A stretch of 64,000 nt of DNA. Source: Niallia sp. FSL W8-0635. GTDB lineage: Bacteria; Bacillota; Bacilli; Bacillales; Cytobacillaceae. The stretch lies in the NCBI RefSeq assembly GCF_038007965.1, contig NZ_JBBOYD010000001.1:970501-1034500 (forward strand), given 5' to 3'. The notes below the pieces were generated by a model that was not told the DNA's origin, ran no database searches, and saw only the letters and a list, made by a program, of their open reading frames with translations. This document shows, one piece after another, positions 34,315 through 43,478 of the stretch; position 1 is the stretch's first letter; each line of letters starts with the position of its first letter. The position numbers and the translations under genes were made by a program.

Positions 34315-35973
34315 ATGGGTGTAAGTAAACGCGTTAGACAGATGAAAAGATATCGGAAAATCACGTCTATTCTCGCCCGCAACGGAATAGGCTTTTTTTC
34401 CAATAAAATGGGGCTGGAGGAGAAGTTTTTTTTTCACAAAGATCATCCTCCTAAAAGTACAGGACGTCGCATACGCCTAGTTTTAGAAGAATTAGGAACG
34501 ACCTTTATTAAGCTGGGGCAAATAGCTAGTACTCGTCCGGACTTAATCCCACCAGAAATTATAAATGAGCTAAAAGAGCTGCAGGATCAGGTTCCGCCGT
34601 TTACCTATGATGAGGCTGTTCGGATTTTAGAAGAAGAATTAGGCCATTCTATTGATCATTTGTTTAAGCATTTCTCTGAGACACCTTTGGCAGCAGCATC
34701 CATTGGTCAAGTGCATAAAGCGATCCTAAAAGATGGGACACATGTTGCTGTAAAGATACAACGTCCTAATATTCATGCAATTATTGAAACAGATTTGGAA
34801 ATTATCGCTGATTTAGCCCGGATTGCTGAAAATACGTGGGCATGGGCGAAGCAATATGGCCTTCGTGAAATTGTTGATGAATTAGCAAAAGGATTGCTTA
34901 TCGAATTAAATTATGGAATAGAAGCCCGAAATATGGAACGCTTTTTAGAGCAGAATAAACCTTTAGGGTATGTTGTCATCCCGTCTGTTTACTGGGACTA
35001 TTCCACAAAAAAAGTATTGACGATGGATTATATAGAGGGAATAAAGCTATCAGATCATAAGCGTCTTGATGATGCAGGGATTGATCGTGAATTACTTGCA
35101 GAAAGATTAGCCTATATTATTTTTTATCAGATTTTAGAAGTTGGTCATTTCCATGCAGATCCTCATCCAGGAAATGTACTGGCACTAGAGGACGGCAGAA
35201 TCGTTTTATTGGACTTTGGAATGGTAGGGCAGCTTTCTTCTTATACGAAAAAGAATTTTGCGTCCTTCGTCGTTGCTCTTCGGAATAAAAGCACAAAAGG
35301 GATTATCCGAGCTATTTCTGATTTAGGAATGATTCCAGAAAATGTTGATATTAGAAAATTAACCGCTGATGTGGAAGAAATGCGTGATAAATATTATGAT
35401 ATTCCGTTGCAAGAAGTAAGTGTTGGGGAAGCAATCAATGATTTATTTTTTATTGCATTCCGGCATAATATTCGAATTCCATCTGAATTAACGCTTCTTG
35501 GAAAGTCGTTAATGACAATGGAAGGGGTTGTCGTTGCCTTAGATCCTACTTTTAGCGTGTTTGATGTTGCGGAGCCTTTTGGTAGGAAGCTTTTTTTAGA
35601 TAGGCTGAAGCCTTGGAAAATAGTAAAAAGCATAGTAGAGGAGATTCCAGAATATTATGCTTCTATCAAAGAAATTCCATTGACAGTTAAACAGTTTATC
35701 GGAATCCTTCGAAAAGGAAAAGTAGAAGTAGAATTTACATCGCCACAATTGGATTTATTAATTAAAAAGATTGATCGGTTCAGTAACCAGATAGCGTTTA
35801 GTATTGTCTTACTTGCACTGAGCATCGTCATGGTTGGTCTAATTATAGGAGTTGCCCTAAGTGGGGTACAAACGGTTCTCTGGAAATTTCCGATTATTGA
35901 AATTGGTTTTTCCATTGCGATGCTAATGGTTGCTTGGCTTATTTACTCTATTTTTCGATCGGGTAGGTTTTAG
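34315..35973 (+). CDS. UbiB/ABC1 (ADCK-like) atypical kinase, membrane-anchored
   Basis: The 552-residue protein has the KxGQ signature (FIKLGQIASTRPDLIPPE, about 62-80), the Ala-rich ATP loop LAAASIGQVHKA, the VAVKIQRP lysine, catalytic-type HADPHPGN and LLDFGMVG. Two membrane helices close to the C-terminus (about 495-517 and 525-545) anchor it. UbiB proteins assist biosynthesis or transport of isoprenoid quinones; this organism would use menaquinone. The start follows GTAGGT. The phasin-like gene is directly upstream, so the two form an operon. Confidence 0.88.
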   Translation: MGVSKRVRQMKRYRKITSILARNGIGFFSNKMGLEEKFFFHKDHPPKSTGRRIRLVLEELGTTFIKLGQIASTRPDLIPPEIINELKELQDQVPPFTYDEAVRILEEELGHSIDHLFKHFSETPLAAASIGQVHKAILKDGTHVAVKIQRPNIHAIIETDLEIIADLARIAENTWAWAKQYGLREIVDELAKGLLIELNYGIEARNMERFLEQNKPLGYVVIPSVYWDYSTKKVLTMDYIEGIKLSDHKRLDDAGIDRELLAERLAYIIFYQILEVGHFHADPHPGNVLALEDGRIVLLDFGMVGQLSSYTKKNFASFVVALRNKSTKGIIRAISDLGMIPENVDIRKLTADVEEMRDKYYDIPLQEVSVGEAINDLFFIAFRHNIRIPSELTLLGKSLMTMEGVVVALDPTFSVFDVAEPFGRKLFLDRLKPWKIVKSIVEEIPEYYASIKEIPLTVKQFIGILRKGKVEVEFTSPQLDLLIKKIDRFSNQIAFSIVLLALSIVMVGLIIGVALSGVQTVLWKFPIIEIGFSIAMLMVAWLIYSIFRSGRF

Positions 35974-36002
35974 TTTATGATGAAGGTTACTGATCTTTTA
36001 CT

Positions 36003-36048
36003 AAAAAAAGTGTCAAGACTCTAAAATTGAGTTTTGACACTTTTTTAT
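36003..36048. terminator. bidirectional intrinsic terminator
   Basis: AAAAAGTGTCAAGACTC and GAGTTTTGACACTTTTT pair around a seven-base loop between the convergent ubiB-like and anchored-protein genes. Confidence 0.9.
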
Positions 36049-36055
36049 TATTTCT

Positions 36056-38278
36056 TTAAGTAGTTTTAGCCTTTTTATATCGGTAAATTAGAAGATAACT
36101 GCTTCCACCAATTACTAATAATATGGAACCCAATAGTAACCATGAATAGTTAGCTGTTGCTGTATCGGGTAGTTGGTTTCCTGTTGTATTTTCTTCTAAA
36201 GAATTATCAGTAGTATCCTTGTTCACTAGGGAATCTTCTGGTTGATCTACTGTTTCGTCAGCAACATTCTCAACTGGTCCTTCTTCCGAAATTCCGTTAT
36301 CTTCATCTGTTGACTCCGCTGGCAACGTTACCTTATCATCGTCATCAGGTGTATCTATTGGCGTTTCTTCTTCAGCTACTTGTTGCTCTTTTACAGTAAT
36401 AGTTGCTTCAGCTTGATTCTGTTTATCTGCTGTTTCTACTAAAATAGTTGCTGTTCCTTCTGTTAGCCCAGTTGCAAGTCCCTCTTCATTTACAGATACG
36501 ACGTCTGTATTAGAGCTCTTCCAAGTTAATTCCTTGTTGTCTGTTGTATTTTCTGGCAGGATAGAAGCTTCCAGCTGGAAGGTCTGTCCAACTTCCATGC
36601 TGATAGTAGTTTGATTCAGTTCAATCGAATCAATTGGAATCAACGGATCTACTTGATATTCATTACCAGCAACTGTTCCACTTACTTCATTTCCAATTAA
36701 TAACAATGGTTTCTTAGTGGGGCTGTCCTCTGCAGGGATAAAGGATAGTCCTTCTGGAGCGACATCCCCGCTAACTGCTTGTGAAAAATCTCTCGTATTT
36801 AAATAGTTGGCGAATGTTGCATTTGCGGGGTTGGAAATATTGTAAGTCATCACACCACTAATGCGTTCTAAGCCGATAAATGCATAAAGCTCGTTTCCAA
36901 TCATCCCTACTTTGATATCTTCTGGTTCAGGTCCTTTTTTGGCACTACGCTTCTCAAATACATCATCATCATTTGACCAGTTAAAGAAGTCTGGATAACG
37001 ATCAGCTGTAATTTCTTCAAACTCACTGCCGCTGTCAAACACAAGTTCCATTGTATCTGCGTTCCAGATGGAGAAGGAGCGTCCACCTAGCGTGTAAATC
37101 GCATCGTTTCCACGGTCGGTAAGTACTTCTAGCTTGTCATAATCACCAGAGCTTTTCATGCGCTCGAATGTAGCTTCTGCTTCTTCTTTTGTAAATCCTT
37201 TAAATAGAGAGGAATCTAGTTGAATCTTATCTTTTACTTTTTTGAAATCTTCCATGTTAACAAACTCTTCCCATTCTGTTGCATCGCCCTCGTTTGCTGT
37301 CAATAAATAAGTATGGCCATCTTTCTCGACTACATCAATCGAGTCTGGCATATATACGCCTAAGATTGGCAAGGATTCGATTTCAATTTTATCATTTCGT
37401 GCTGCATCCAATCCGTTTTCCGGTAAAGAGTGATCTTTGAAACCTAATGATTTCACAGATTGTACTTTTCCAGTTTCCACATTGATTTTGGCAATTGCAT
37501 TATTTTCTTGGAGAGAAACGAATGCTGTTTTGCCATCCTTTGTTAGTCCGATGTATTCAGGCTCTAAATCGTGGACTGCATCAGCTATGGTACCGTTGTT
37601 TCGGATGTGCACATCGGAGTCTATTACACTCGTATCATCAAAAAGAATCGTATTTGCTTGGTTAGTTTCGTAGTTAATAATCGTAATGGAGCCTTCTGGA
37701 TCAACGCCGTTCTCTAATCCTAATCTAGGCTCTGCTTCATTTGCAGATAGAATAAAGTTGCCGTCTTTTGAAATAACGACATTATCAGGCTGAACACCAG
37801 TTTCGAATGTATATAGGATATTCCCATCATAATCCATGATAACGATGCGTCCATTTTTGGAATAATCTTCATCCTGAACTGCTGCTGCGACAATCTGTTT
37901 CTCCGTATTAATATCAATGCTAGTTAAGTCCCCGTATTGAAAGCTATCACTGTTCAGCAGTTCTGCAATATTAATAGATTTCTCTTTGGACAAATTTTGA
38001 AGTGTATTTGATTCTAAAGAAGATAAATCCACAATATCGATTGTTTGGAGCTTTCCATTAATAACATAGAATTTTTGATTATCTGGATTATACTTTACGA
38101 TTTCAGCTACACCACCATCTTTATCTGATAAACCAGTACTGTAAGAAGCAATTTTGTTCACAGTGATTGCATCTGAAAAGGTTGCAGCGCTTACAGAAGA
38201 TGGTGCAGCATAATGAGAAAATCCGAGTAAACAAGTTACTGATAAGGCACTAATCGTTTTTGCAAATGTATTTTTCAT
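36056..38278 (-). CDS. cell-wall-anchored choice-of-anchor I protein (beta-propeller, Big2 domain)
   Basis: The 740-residue precursor starts with a signal peptide (residues 1-31, ending SVSAA). A large beta-propeller-like domain follows (VNKIASYSTGLSDKDGGVAEI, PEYIGLTKDGKTAFVSLQENNAI, TANEGDATEW, FVPAEDSP-type loops) typical of choice-of-anchor I proteins. A Big2 domain (about 555-635; ELNQTTISMEVGQTFQLEA), an acidic spacer, LPDTA (703-707), a membrane helix and a basic tail complete it. ATG at 38278 has GAGGAGG upstream. Members occur near phosphatases, but enzymatic activity is unproven. LPDTA resembles the LPNTA of the 5'-nucleotidase at 9.8 kb. Confidence 0.8.
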   Translation of the reverse strand: MKNTFAKTISALSVTCLLGFSHYAAPSSVSAATFSDAITVNKIASYSTGLSDKDGGVAEIVKYNPDNQKFYVINGKLQTIDIVDLSSLESNTLQNLSKEKSINIAELLNSDSFQYGDLTSIDINTEKQIVAAAVQDEDYSKNGRIVIMDYDGNILYTFETGVQPDNVVISKDGNFILSANEAEPRLGLENGVDPEGSITIINYETNQANTILFDDTSVIDSDVHIRNNGTIADAVHDLEPEYIGLTKDGKTAFVSLQENNAIAKINVETGKVQSVKSLGFKDHSLPENGLDAARNDKIEIESLPILGVYMPDSIDVVEKDGHTYLLTANEGDATEWEEFVNMEDFKKVKDKIQLDSSLFKGFTKEEAEATFERMKSSGDYDKLEVLTDRGNDAIYTLGGRSFSIWNADTMELVFDSGSEFEEITADRYPDFFNWSNDDDVFEKRSAKKGPEPEDIKVGMIGNELYAFIGLERISGVMTYNISNPANATFANYLNTRDFSQAVSGDVAPEGLSFIPAEDSPTKKPLLLIGNEVSGTVAGNEYQVDPLIPIDSIELNQTTISMEVGQTFQLEASILPENTTDNKELTWKSSNTDVVSVNEEGLATGLTEGTATILVETADKQNQAEATITVKEQQVAEEETPIDTPDDDDKVTLPAESTDEDNGISEEGPVENVADETVDQPEDSLVNKDTTDNSLEENTTGNQLPDTATANYSWLLLGSILLVIGGSSYLLIYRYKKAKTT

Positions 38279-38483
38279 ATTCTCCTCCTCATAAAATGTA
38301 GATATTTGTAGAAACATACTATGTATACTAAAGATTGATTTTAGGGTATTGATGTCTTTCATGTAATTTTCTTGTTTAGAATATGTAAAGATAAGAAGCA
38401 GCGCCAGGGAATATTTGGATGTTTGTCTTGTACTACCAGATTGGTATAGATAAGCAATTCTAAAAAACAGGAGGAGTTTGCAA

Positions 38484-39626
38484 ATGAAGGCTGTCACTTT
38501 TCAAGGAACTAAGGATGTGCAAGTAAAGCAAGTAGAAGATGCGAAGCTCCAAAAGAAAGATGATATTGTTGTTCGTATTACATCAACGGCTATTTGTGGT
38601 TCGGATCTACATATTTATCAAGGAGCGTTACCTGCTGAAAAAGACTATGTAATTGGGCATGAACCAATGGGTATTGTAGAAGAGGTAGGTCCAGAAGTAA
38701 CGAGAGTTAAAAAAGGAGATCGCGTAGTGCTTCCGTTTAATATTTCTTGTGGACATTGCTATTATTGTGAGCATGAAATGGAAAGTCAGTGTGATAATGC
38801 AAATCCAAATAAGGATATTGCCGATACGGGAGCATATTTTGGTTTTACAGAGAGGTACGGTGATTATCAAGGAGGACAAGCGGAACTATTACGTGTCCCA
38901 TTTGGAAATTTTGTGCCTTTTGTTATTCCAAAATCTTGTGAATTAGAGGATGAAGCACTATTGTTTATGTCTGATGTTCTTCCAACAGCTTATTGGAGCG
39001 TTGAAAATTCAGGAGTAAAGGATGGAGATACGGTTATTGTATTAGGCTGCGGTCCTGTCGGCTTAATGACTCAAAAGTTTGCTTGGATGAAAGGAGCGAA
39101 GCGGGTTATTGCTGTCGATAACATTCCTTATCGCTTAAACCATGCACAAAAAATGAATCAAGTAGAAATTGTTAATTTTGATAATCATGAGGATACAGGT
39201 AACTATATAAAGGAATTATCTTCTGGTGGTGCAGATGTAGTGATAGATTGTGTAGGAATGGATGGAAAGAAAACTCCTATGGAAGTAATCGGGCAAAAAT
39301 TAAAGCTCCAAGGAGGAACACTTAGTGCTATTGAAATCGGAATGAATGCAGTGCGCAAGTTCGGTACCATGCATTTAACAGGGGTTTATGGCTCGAAGTA
39401 TAATATGTTTCCATTAGGAAATATTTTTGAACGAAACATTACGGTAAAAACAGGGCAGGCGCCAGTTATTCATTATATGCCAATGCTCTTTGATTGGATT
39501 ACGGATGGAAAAATTGATCCGACAGAAATCATTACCCATCGCATTTCTTTGGATGATGCAAGTAACGCCTACCAGATGTTTAATGATCATGAGGATGAAG
39601 TTATTAAGGTTATTCTTAAACCTTAA
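38484..39626 (+). CDS. adhB: zinc-dependent alcohol dehydrogenase, AdhB-like
   Basis: The 380-residue medium-chain dehydrogenase has catalytic-zinc ligands in STAICGSDLH (Cys) and GHEPMG (His/Glu), the four-Cys structural zinc loop CGHCYYCEHEMESQC and the Rossmann motif LGCGPVG. It follows B. subtilis AdhB almost segment by segment (VIVLGCGPVGLMTQKF, NYIKELSSGGADVVID, SGQAPVIHYMP-like TGQAPVIHYMP), which is related to glutathione-independent formaldehyde dehydrogenases. It likely oxidises aldehydes or alcohols with NAD. GGAGGAG precedes ATG 38484. It is divergent from the anchored protein gene. Confidence 0.85.
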   Translation: MKAVTFQGTKDVQVKQVEDAKLQKKDDIVVRITSTAICGSDLHIYQGALPAEKDYVIGHEPMGIVEEVGPEVTRVKKGDRVVLPFNISCGHCYYCEHEMESQCDNANPNKDIADTGAYFGFTERYGDYQGGQAELLRVPFGNFVPFVIPKSCELEDEALLFMSDVLPTAYWSVENSGVKDGDTVIVLGCGPVGLMTQKFAWMKGAKRVIAVDNIPYRLNHAQKMNQVEIVNFDNHEDTGNYIKELSSGGADVVIDCVGMDGKKTPMEVIGQKLKLQGGTLSAIEIGMNAVRKFGTMHLTGVYGSKYNMFPLGNIFERNITVKTGQAPVIHYMPMLFDWITDGKIDPTEIITHRISLDDASNAYQMFNDHEDEVIKVILKP

Positions 39627-39635
39627 TTTTGAGGA

Positions 39636-39667
39636 AGCCATCGAAGGAATTTGATGGCTTTTTATAT
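39636..39667 (+). terminator. intrinsic terminator
   Basis: AAGCCATC and GATGGCTT with a ten-base loop are followed by TTTTAT. Confidence 0.85.
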
Positions 39668-39786
39668 GTTTAGCTGCTGACTAAACATATGGCGATTTAT
39701 CGACGATTTGTCTCTATCCATATGTTTCTACTATAAAAACCTTTATAATATAAATGTATATTAGCTGATAGAAAGGGAAGTTTTCG

Positions 39787-40209
39787 ATGAGAAAATACTC
39801 TAAGATGATAAAACCCTTTGATATTATAATGGTCGTTATCCTCCTAGTCATTTCATTTGTACCAATGGCCGTATTTGCGATGAATCAAAGCAAGGAAGAT
39901 GAAGGTAACAAAGTAATCGCAATTATTACACAGGACGGTCAAATCATTCGTGAAGTAGAATTAACTGGTCATATGGAAAATGAGCAATTTATGATTAAAG
40001 GAAAAGGCAAACAATATAATTTAATTGAAGTGGAAAATGAGCAAATCAGAATTAAAGAAGATAATAGTCCAGACCAGATTGGCGTCAAAATGGGCTGGAA
40101 GGGCATACCTGGTCAAACCATCATTTGCTTGCCACATAAAGTATTAATCGAAATTGTCGCAGAAAAACCAGATGAGATAGAAGAGGATGGATTGATATTA
40201 TCTCATTGA
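39787..40209 (+). CDS. NusG domain II-containing membrane protein
   Basis: The 140-residue protein has one N-terminal membrane helix (about 11-32) followed outside by a NusG domain II-type beta barrel (VIAIITQDGQIIREVELTG, YNLIEVENEQIRIKEDNSPDQI, GQTIICLPHKVLIEI). The family (DUF1312) is common in Firmicutes and of unknown function; some members sit near electron-transport genes. GAAAGGGAAG precedes the ATG. A strong terminator follows. Confidence 0.8.
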   Translation: MRKYSKMIKPFDIIMVVILLVISFVPMAVFAMNQSKEDEGNKVIAIITQDGQIIREVELTGHMENEQFMIKGKGKQYNLIEVENEQIRIKEDNSPDQIGVKMGWKGIPGQTIICLPHKVLIEIVAEKPDEIEEDGLILSH

Positions 40210-40240
40210 TTATTAATCATATTTTTTAACAGCCTTTTAT

Positions 40241-40290
40241 AAAAAAAGCATGGAAATTATTTTGTTGAAATAATTTCCATGCTTTTTTTC
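40241..40290. terminator. strong bidirectional terminator
   Basis: A perfect 15-bp stem (GCATGGAAATTATTT / AAATAATTTCCATGC) is flanked by A7 and T7, between the convergent NusG-II and arsR genes. Confidence 0.92.
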
Positions 40291-40621
40291 ATTTTACCAT
40301 TTCATTTACCTTATCTAAAATGGTAATGGTATCAATCAAATGATTATTAAAGATTTTTTTAGCAACTGAAAGAAGTTCAATGATTGCTGGATCTCTAAGA
40401 GAGTAAATGACTCGATTGCCATCTTTGTTCCCGATAACAATATTTTTAGAGCGCAGGATACTTAATTGTTGGGAAACAGCTGAGCCTTCCAACTCTAAAA
40501 GCTCGAGAATTTCATTTACACTTTTATCCCCTTGTGCTAGAATTTCTAAAATTTTAATTCGTAAAGGATGGGCTAGCGCTTTAAAAAAATCTGCCTTAAA
40601 TTGTTGAATATCAAGATTCAA
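40289..40621 (-). CDS. ArsR/SmtB-family repressor
   Basis: The 110-residue winged-helix protein has ALAHPLRIKILEIL, a recognition helix ELEGSAVSQQLSILRS (about 44-60) and wing NKDGNRVIYSLRD. It lacks the ELCVCD metal box of ArsR, and no obvious cysteine or His/Asp alpha-5 metal site is seen, so its ligand may not be a metal. It is the second gene after sulP (21 nt gap) and probably represses the operon through the dyad at 42417. AAAGGAGG precedes the ATG. Confidence 0.85.
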   Translation of the reverse strand: MNLDIQQFKADFFKALAHPLRIKILEILAQGDKSVNEILELLELEGSAVSQQLSILRSKNIVIGNKDGNRVIYSLRDPAIIELLSVAKKIFNNHLIDTITILDKVNEMVK

Positions 40622-40642
40622 ATACCTTCCTCCTTTTCCTAA

Positions 40643-42388
40643 TTACTTAATTGCTATCGATGTTTTATTTATTTTTTGTTCTTGTAGATTGGAAAATGCT
40701 TCGCACTCTTGAAAAGCAAAATGTTTGCAGTCATGACATTGATGCTTATTTATAAGGAGTAAGCCATAGTCAATCGCCTCTCCTGTGTGCAGAAAGAAAT
40801 GATTTACACCAATTTTTTCAAACAAGCCAGTTTTTCGCAAAATGCTTTCTGGTTGAGCATTAATTCCACAAATTAGAACTTTCCCATGTTTGGAAAAGCT
40901 GTGAACAATGTTAGAGAAATAGGCCTCTCCCGTTAAATCCATGAAAGGAACTTTTCCCATTCGAAGAATTAATATCTTAGGCTTGTGATGAATGGAATGC
41001 AATAGGGTTTGTTCAAATGCTTGAGCTGCTCCAAAAAATAACGGTCCCTCTACATCGAAAATGCTAATTTGCGGACATCCATTTGATTGTTTTTTTTCTA
41101 TTTTTTCCAATTTATTTAAGTGACTAGGCAGCACTTGAGATGTTTTCATTATATCACTCATACGTTTAGTAAAGATAATAATAGCTAAAAACAAGCCTAT
41201 TTCTACTGCAGTCGTTAAGTCGAAAAAGACGGTTAGTAGAAAAGTAACGCTTAAAACAAGGGAGTCTCCTGTTTTTGTTTTAAGAATTGTGCGAAATGAT
41301 TTTTGTTCACTCATATTCCACGCAACTACCATTAATAAGGGAGCCATGCTTGCGAGTGGGATTTTTCCTGCAAAAGGTGCAAGAACTAATAGAATCAAAA
41401 GAACTACGAAACCATGAATGACTCCGGATAGAGGAGAAACTGCCCCGCTTTTTATATTAGTAGCTGTTCGAGCAATGGCACCTGTAGCTGGAATACCACC
41501 GAATAAGGGAGCAATCATATTAGCGATTCCTTGTCCAATTAATTCTTTATTACTATTATGTTTGCTGTTTGTCATTCCATCTGCGACAACTGCAGATAAT
41601 AGGGACTCGATGGCACCAAGAATCGCAATAACAAAAGCGGGTTGTATTAAAAATGTAATCCGGTCCCAAGTTAAAGCAGGAAGGTGAAGGGATGGTAACG
41701 TATTCGGAATGCCGCCATACATAGAATCTATAGTAGCAATTTCACTAGGATAAAAAATGGTTGCAATAATAGTAGAAATAACTAATCCTATTAATGGCCC
41801 AGGTAATTTTGGAAACCATTTAGGTGACATAAGAATAATCACGAGGCAAATTACAGCTGTAAGAACACTATAAAGACTAACGGTATCGATTTGCTGTAAG
41901 ATTTCTCCCATGTTAGCTAGGAACGCTTCATGTTTTTCAATATCTCGTAATCCTAAAAAATTGGAAATTTGGCCTGTGAAAATGATAACGGCAATTCCGG
42001 AAGTAAAGCCAATGGTTACAGATCTAGGAATATATTTAATGAGGGAACCAAGTTTAAATACGCCAAATAAAATTAACATAATGCCGGCTAAGAATCCTGC
42101 AATTAACAGATTTTCAAAGCCATAGCTGAGTACGACACCAAGCACAATAGGAATAAAAGCACCAGTTGGACCACCAATTTGAAACTTAGATCCTCCTAAT
42201 AAGGAAATAAGAATGCCGGCAATTATTGTTGTATAAATTCCGTATTCAGGCTTTACACCTGATGCAATCGCAAAAGCCATTCCCAAGGGAATTGCGATGA
42301 TACCAACAATAATTCCAGATGTAATATCTTTTCTTAAAGATGAAAATGAATAGTGAGCAAATCGATTGTCAACCAAACTCCATTTCAT
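40643..42388 (-). CDS. SulP-family anion transporter with STAS domain
   Basis: The 581-residue protein has the SulP membrane core of 10-12 helices (about 15-410; AIPLGMAFAIASGVKPEYGIYTTI, LGGSKFQIGGPTGAFIPI) and a cytoplasmic STAS domain (about 430-545; ISIFDVEGPLFFGAAQ and MGKVPFMDLTGEAYF). It carries sulfate, bicarbonate or a related anion. The extreme C-terminus adds a Cys/His cluster (HQCHDCKHFAFQECEAF) after the STAS domain, a possible metal or redox site not general in the family. It is co-transcribed with an ArsR repressor. Confidence 0.88.
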   Translation of the reverse strand: MKWSLVDNRFAHYSFSSLRKDITSGIIVGIIAIPLGMAFAIASGVKPEYGIYTTIIAGILISLLGGSKFQIGGPTGAFIPIVLGVVLSYGFENLLIAGFLAGIMLILFGVFKLGSLIKYIPRSVTIGFTSGIAVIIFTGQISNFLGLRDIEKHEAFLANMGEILQQIDTVSLYSVLTAVICLVIILMSPKWFPKLPGPLIGLVISTIIATIFYPSEIATIDSMYGGIPNTLPSLHLPALTWDRITFLIQPAFVIAILGAIESLLSAVVADGMTNSKHNSNKELIGQGIANMIAPLFGGIPATGAIARTATNIKSGAVSPLSGVIHGFVVLLILLVLAPFAGKIPLASMAPLLMVVAWNMSEQKSFRTILKTKTGDSLVLSVTFLLTVFFDLTTAVEIGLFLAIIIFTKRMSDIMKTSQVLPSHLNKLEKIEKKQSNGCPQISIFDVEGPLFFGAAQAFEQTLLHSIHHKPKILILRMGKVPFMDLTGEAYFSNIVHSFSKHGKVLICGINAQPESILRKTGLFEKIGVNHFFLHTGEAIDYGLLLINKHQCHDCKHFAFQECEAFSNLQEQKINKTSIAIK

Positions 42389-42416
42389 AATAACCCTTCT
42401 TCTTTTGAATATTTGT

Positions 42417-42473
42417 ATATTTGATTATTTGAATATACTATTAAAATTTACGCTTTGAATGGGGGGAAGTCAA
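42417..42473 (-). promoter_or_regulatory. sulP-arsR promoter and candidate ArsR operator
   Basis: On the minus strand TTGACT (42473-42468), 17-bp spacer and TAAATT (42450-42445) form a promoter. Directly downstream, ATATTTGATTATTTGAATAT (42417-42436, plus-strand reading) is an imperfect dyad with ATATT/AATAT ends and TGA spacing like SmtB/ArsR sites. It would cover the early transcribed region. Confidence 0.5.
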
Positions 42474-42530
42474 ATGTTTTTTTGTTTGGATTTAGGGTTT
42501 TAGCATGGGGGTGGTATGTTATTTTTGAGT

Positions 42531-42622
42531 TTGGATCATAAGTGTGGAGTTTTGGATCATAAAAGGAAAGAATGGATCATAAGTGCGAAGTTTTGGATCA
42601 TAAAAGATAAGATTTGCTTCAT
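42531..42622. repeat. five phased TTTGGATCATAA half-units
   Basis: Cores at 42531, 42552, 42572, 42593 and (degenerate, TTGCTTCAT) 42614 give steps of 21, 20, 21, 21. Spacers alternate between AGTGTGGAG/AGTGCGAAG and AAAGGAAAG/AAAGATAAG, so this copy too is a two-type composite. Confidence 0.85.
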
Positions 42623-42703
42623 AGGTATGATAGATTTAAAAAGGCTGGAACAACACTAAATATTTAATTTGTAAAGACGAACAATCTCTAATTTAGTTCT
42701 TAA

Positions 42704-43219
42704 ATTCAGGCTGCGGATATCTATGGCGTTTCTCCACAAGTATTTAGTTTATTGTTCGGAATCAATGGAGTGGGGCTGATTATCGGCACTCAAATTGTTG
42801 GAAGGGTTTCGAGAAGATATTCCGAGAGAACCTTCTTGAAGAGTGGTTTGATTTTATCCATATCTGCTGCTTTATTAGTACATGCGATTCTAATGCATAC
42901 GCCATTACTGGCAGTTGCAATCCCAATATTCCTTTTCGTTATGTCGCTTAGTATTATTGATACATCGTCCTTCTCTCTAACAATGGAAACAAAAGGAAAT
43001 GTGGCTGGGAGTGCTTCTGCTCTATTAGGTTTATTACCATTCTTACTGGAATCTCTAACAGCTCCGTTAGTAGGAATAGGAGGAGAAGAAACGGCTCTGC
43101 CTATGGGAATTACTATTTTCGTAGCAAGTAGTTTATTAGCTTCTCTGTCATACTTTATGTTGGTTCGAAAGGGTTCTGTGAAGGTGAATGCAGCAGAGGA
43201 TGTTACGAACCAGCATTGA
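42704..43219 (+). pseudogene. 3' fragment of a Bcr/CflA-type MFS drug transporter
   Basis: The frame opens at 42704 without start or ribosome site and reads ADIYGVSPQVFSLLFGINGVG, the middle loop of Bcr/CflA transporters, followed by the last five or six membrane helices. Roughly 170 of about 400 residues remain; the N-terminal half is missing. The sequence before it is unrelated repeat DNA, so the gene was truncated by deletion or rearrangement. The remaining frame is intact, which suggests a recent event. Confidence 0.75.
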
Positions 43220-43234
43220 TTTTATAGGTAATTA

Positions 43235-43269
43235 GAAAAGGCGCTTTCCATTATGGAGGCGTCTTTTTT
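43235..43269 (+). terminator. intrinsic terminator
   Basis: AAAAGGCGCTTTCC and GGAGGCGTCTTTT pair imperfectly, followed by T. It isolates the acid-sugar operon from upstream transcription. Confidence 0.7.
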
Positions 43270-43304
43270 GTTAGTCAATCTAGTTTTATAAATTAATAAG
43301 ATTT

Positions 43305-43396
43305 TTGAAAGCGCTTATTGTAATTTAAAAATAGATGTGATACTATATAGATACAACATAGATCTAAGTTAGATTTTACCATTTCCATAGTGGTAA
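43305..43396 (+). promoter_or_regulatory. acid-sugar operon control region (cre-like site and two dyads)
   Basis: TTGAAAGCGCTTATT (43305-43319) is a cre-like site with one mismatch overlapping a -35 TTGTAA (43318-43323); TACTAT (43341-43346) is a possible -10. Downstream are a palindrome ATCTAAGTTAGAT (43362-43374) and an inverted repeat TTACCA-N9-TGGTAA (43376-43396). One of these is probably the operator of the GntR regulator encoded as second gene. Confidence 0.55.
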
Positions 43397-43478
43397 TGAG
43401 TAAAAAAACTTCGCTATTATGATACATATATTCTTCTGTTATAAGTAATATAGATTTCGGTTAGAAAGGATTGAGATT

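Noticed and set aside
38279..38497. N-terminal extension of the choice-of-anchor protein
   Set aside because: It would precede the signal peptide and overlap the divergent adhB start; GAGGAGG supports 38278.
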